Shown piece by piece: positions 33,625-33,982 of a DNA stretch of 33,982 nt (its first letter is position 1; each line of letters begins with the position of its first letter). The position numbers and the translations under genes were made by a program. Below the pieces are notes generated by a model that worked only from the letters and a program-made list of their open reading frames with translations, was not told where the DNA came from and made no database searches. The stretch is taken from the NCBI GenBank assembly GCA_020629775.1, contig JAHDCP010000023.1:1-33982 (forward strand), given 5' to 3'. The DNA is from Planktomarina sp. (GTDB lineage: Bacteria > Pseudomonadota > Alphaproteobacteria > Rhodobacterales > Rhodobacteraceae).

Positions 33625-33982
33625 TTAGAATTGAGCGTTAAATCCATCTTGGTTGCTGGCAATGACGTATCCAATTACCCCGGCTAACAAAAGTCCAAGG
33701 ATCACAGCAAAGAATATCTTCCAGAAAGAATAGGGACGTTCCCCTTGGACTCGGCCCGTGCGGCCATTCACCACAAAACGGTATGTGCGGCCACGATATT
33801 TGTAGGCCGCCAACCAAACTGGCAGCAGGATGTGCTTAAAGGTGACATCAGACACTTGGGTTTTGACGTCGTTGATGCGCTGTTCGTCGCCGCCGATGTC
33901 AAACCGGATGTCGCGAAGAATGATCTGGTGCATTTTCGCGCGCGCATCATCATAGCCGTGCACAAGTTCAACCGTATATCCT
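33625..33982 (-). CDS. C-terminus of a conserved membrane protein (5' end outside window)
   Basis: The frame is open on the complement from the window edge to the stop at 33625, so the gene is cut; the GTG at 33963 is probably internal. The visible 118 or so residues contain DIRFDIGGDEQRI, FKHILLPVWLAAYKYRGRTYRFVVNGRTGRVQGERPYS, and one C-terminal membrane helix (about KIFFAVILGLLLAGVIGYVIA). This matches the tail of a conserved alphaproteobacterial family with an N-terminal zinc ribbon, sometimes labelled a primosomal-N'-like helicase, apparently wrongly. No function can be given. Confidence 0.7.
   Translation of the reverse strand, partial: GYTVELVHGYDDARAKMHQIILRDIRFDIGGDEQRINDVKTQVSDVTFKHILLPVWLAAYKYRGRTYRFVVNGRTGRVQGERPYSFWKIFFAVILGLLLAGVIGYVIASNQDGFNAQF

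Noticed and set aside
1-33982. CRISPR arrays, tRNAs, rRNAs, insertion sequences, integrases, toxin-antitoxin pairs or defence systems
   Set aside because: None could be recognised on either strand. Genes are densely packed housekeeping functions with no sign of recent transfer.

Overview
The window looks like a chromosomal housekeeping segment from a marine alphaproteobacterium of the Rhodobacterales (Roseobacter group). The call rests on several things: the fhs-folD one-carbon block; an aa3-type oxidase assembly cluster ctaC-ctaB-(small CoxF-like)-ctaG-ctaE-surf1 running into thrC and an M16 peptidase; small GAVT-type pilin-like proteins; a perfect Irr-type iron control element (ICE) in front of an MbfA-like iron transporter; and overall protein similarity by eye. 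Coding density is very high, most neighbours are translationally coupled or separated by only a few bases, and no stretch over 300 bases lacks a gene. I see no tRNA, rRNA, CRISPR array, insertion sequence, phage gene or attachment site.

Layout. Bases 1-2321 (+) carry C1 metabolism: the 3' end of formate-THF ligase, a canonical folD, and a second folD paralogue that has lost two active-site residues. Bases 2350-5918 (+) hold a ligase-associated DEXH helicase, the PdeM phosphoesterase and a hotdog thioesterase. Bases 5913-7953 (-) form a compact Tad/Flp-type pilus fragment: an A24 prepilin peptidase with an altered first catalytic position, CpaE/TadZ, and a 57-residue Flp-like pilin. A lytic transglycosylase diverges from it (8127-8957 +). 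Bases 8961-10302 (-) encode the two subunits of a 3-oxoacid CoA-transferase. A divergent region with a hairpin leader and an ICE box separates these from a VIT/MbfA-like iron transporter (10463-10951 +). Then follow, all on the minus strand, topA, dprA and tldD (11228-16601).

Bases 16774-24177 (+) are one nearly gapless transcription-unit-like run: oxidase subunits II and III, haem O synthase, Cox11-type copper chaperone, SURF1, threonine synthase, M16 peptidase and a RimJ-type acetyltransferase. An MBL-fold gene follows, broken by an apparent one-base deletion in a T run. Bases 25027-27728 (-) hold apt, a DUF218/YdcF protein, mtnP and a flavin reductase-like protein. MtnP releases adenine and Apt salvages it. 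A 48-bp nested dyad separates these from a GNAT gene (27810 +). The window ends on the minus strand with ptsP (EI-Ntr), lysC, an SDR, a DUF1178 protein, a Nudix hydrolase and the C-terminus of a membrane protein running off the window.

No clearly new multi-gene defence or mobile system is visible. The best leads are the diverged FolD paralogue, the divergent prepilin mini-locus with an unusually small pilin, the ICE-controlled transporter lacking its ferritin-like half, the nested palindrome at 27755-27802 and the frameshifted MBL gene. All family names are from reading the translated sequence; no database search was run.
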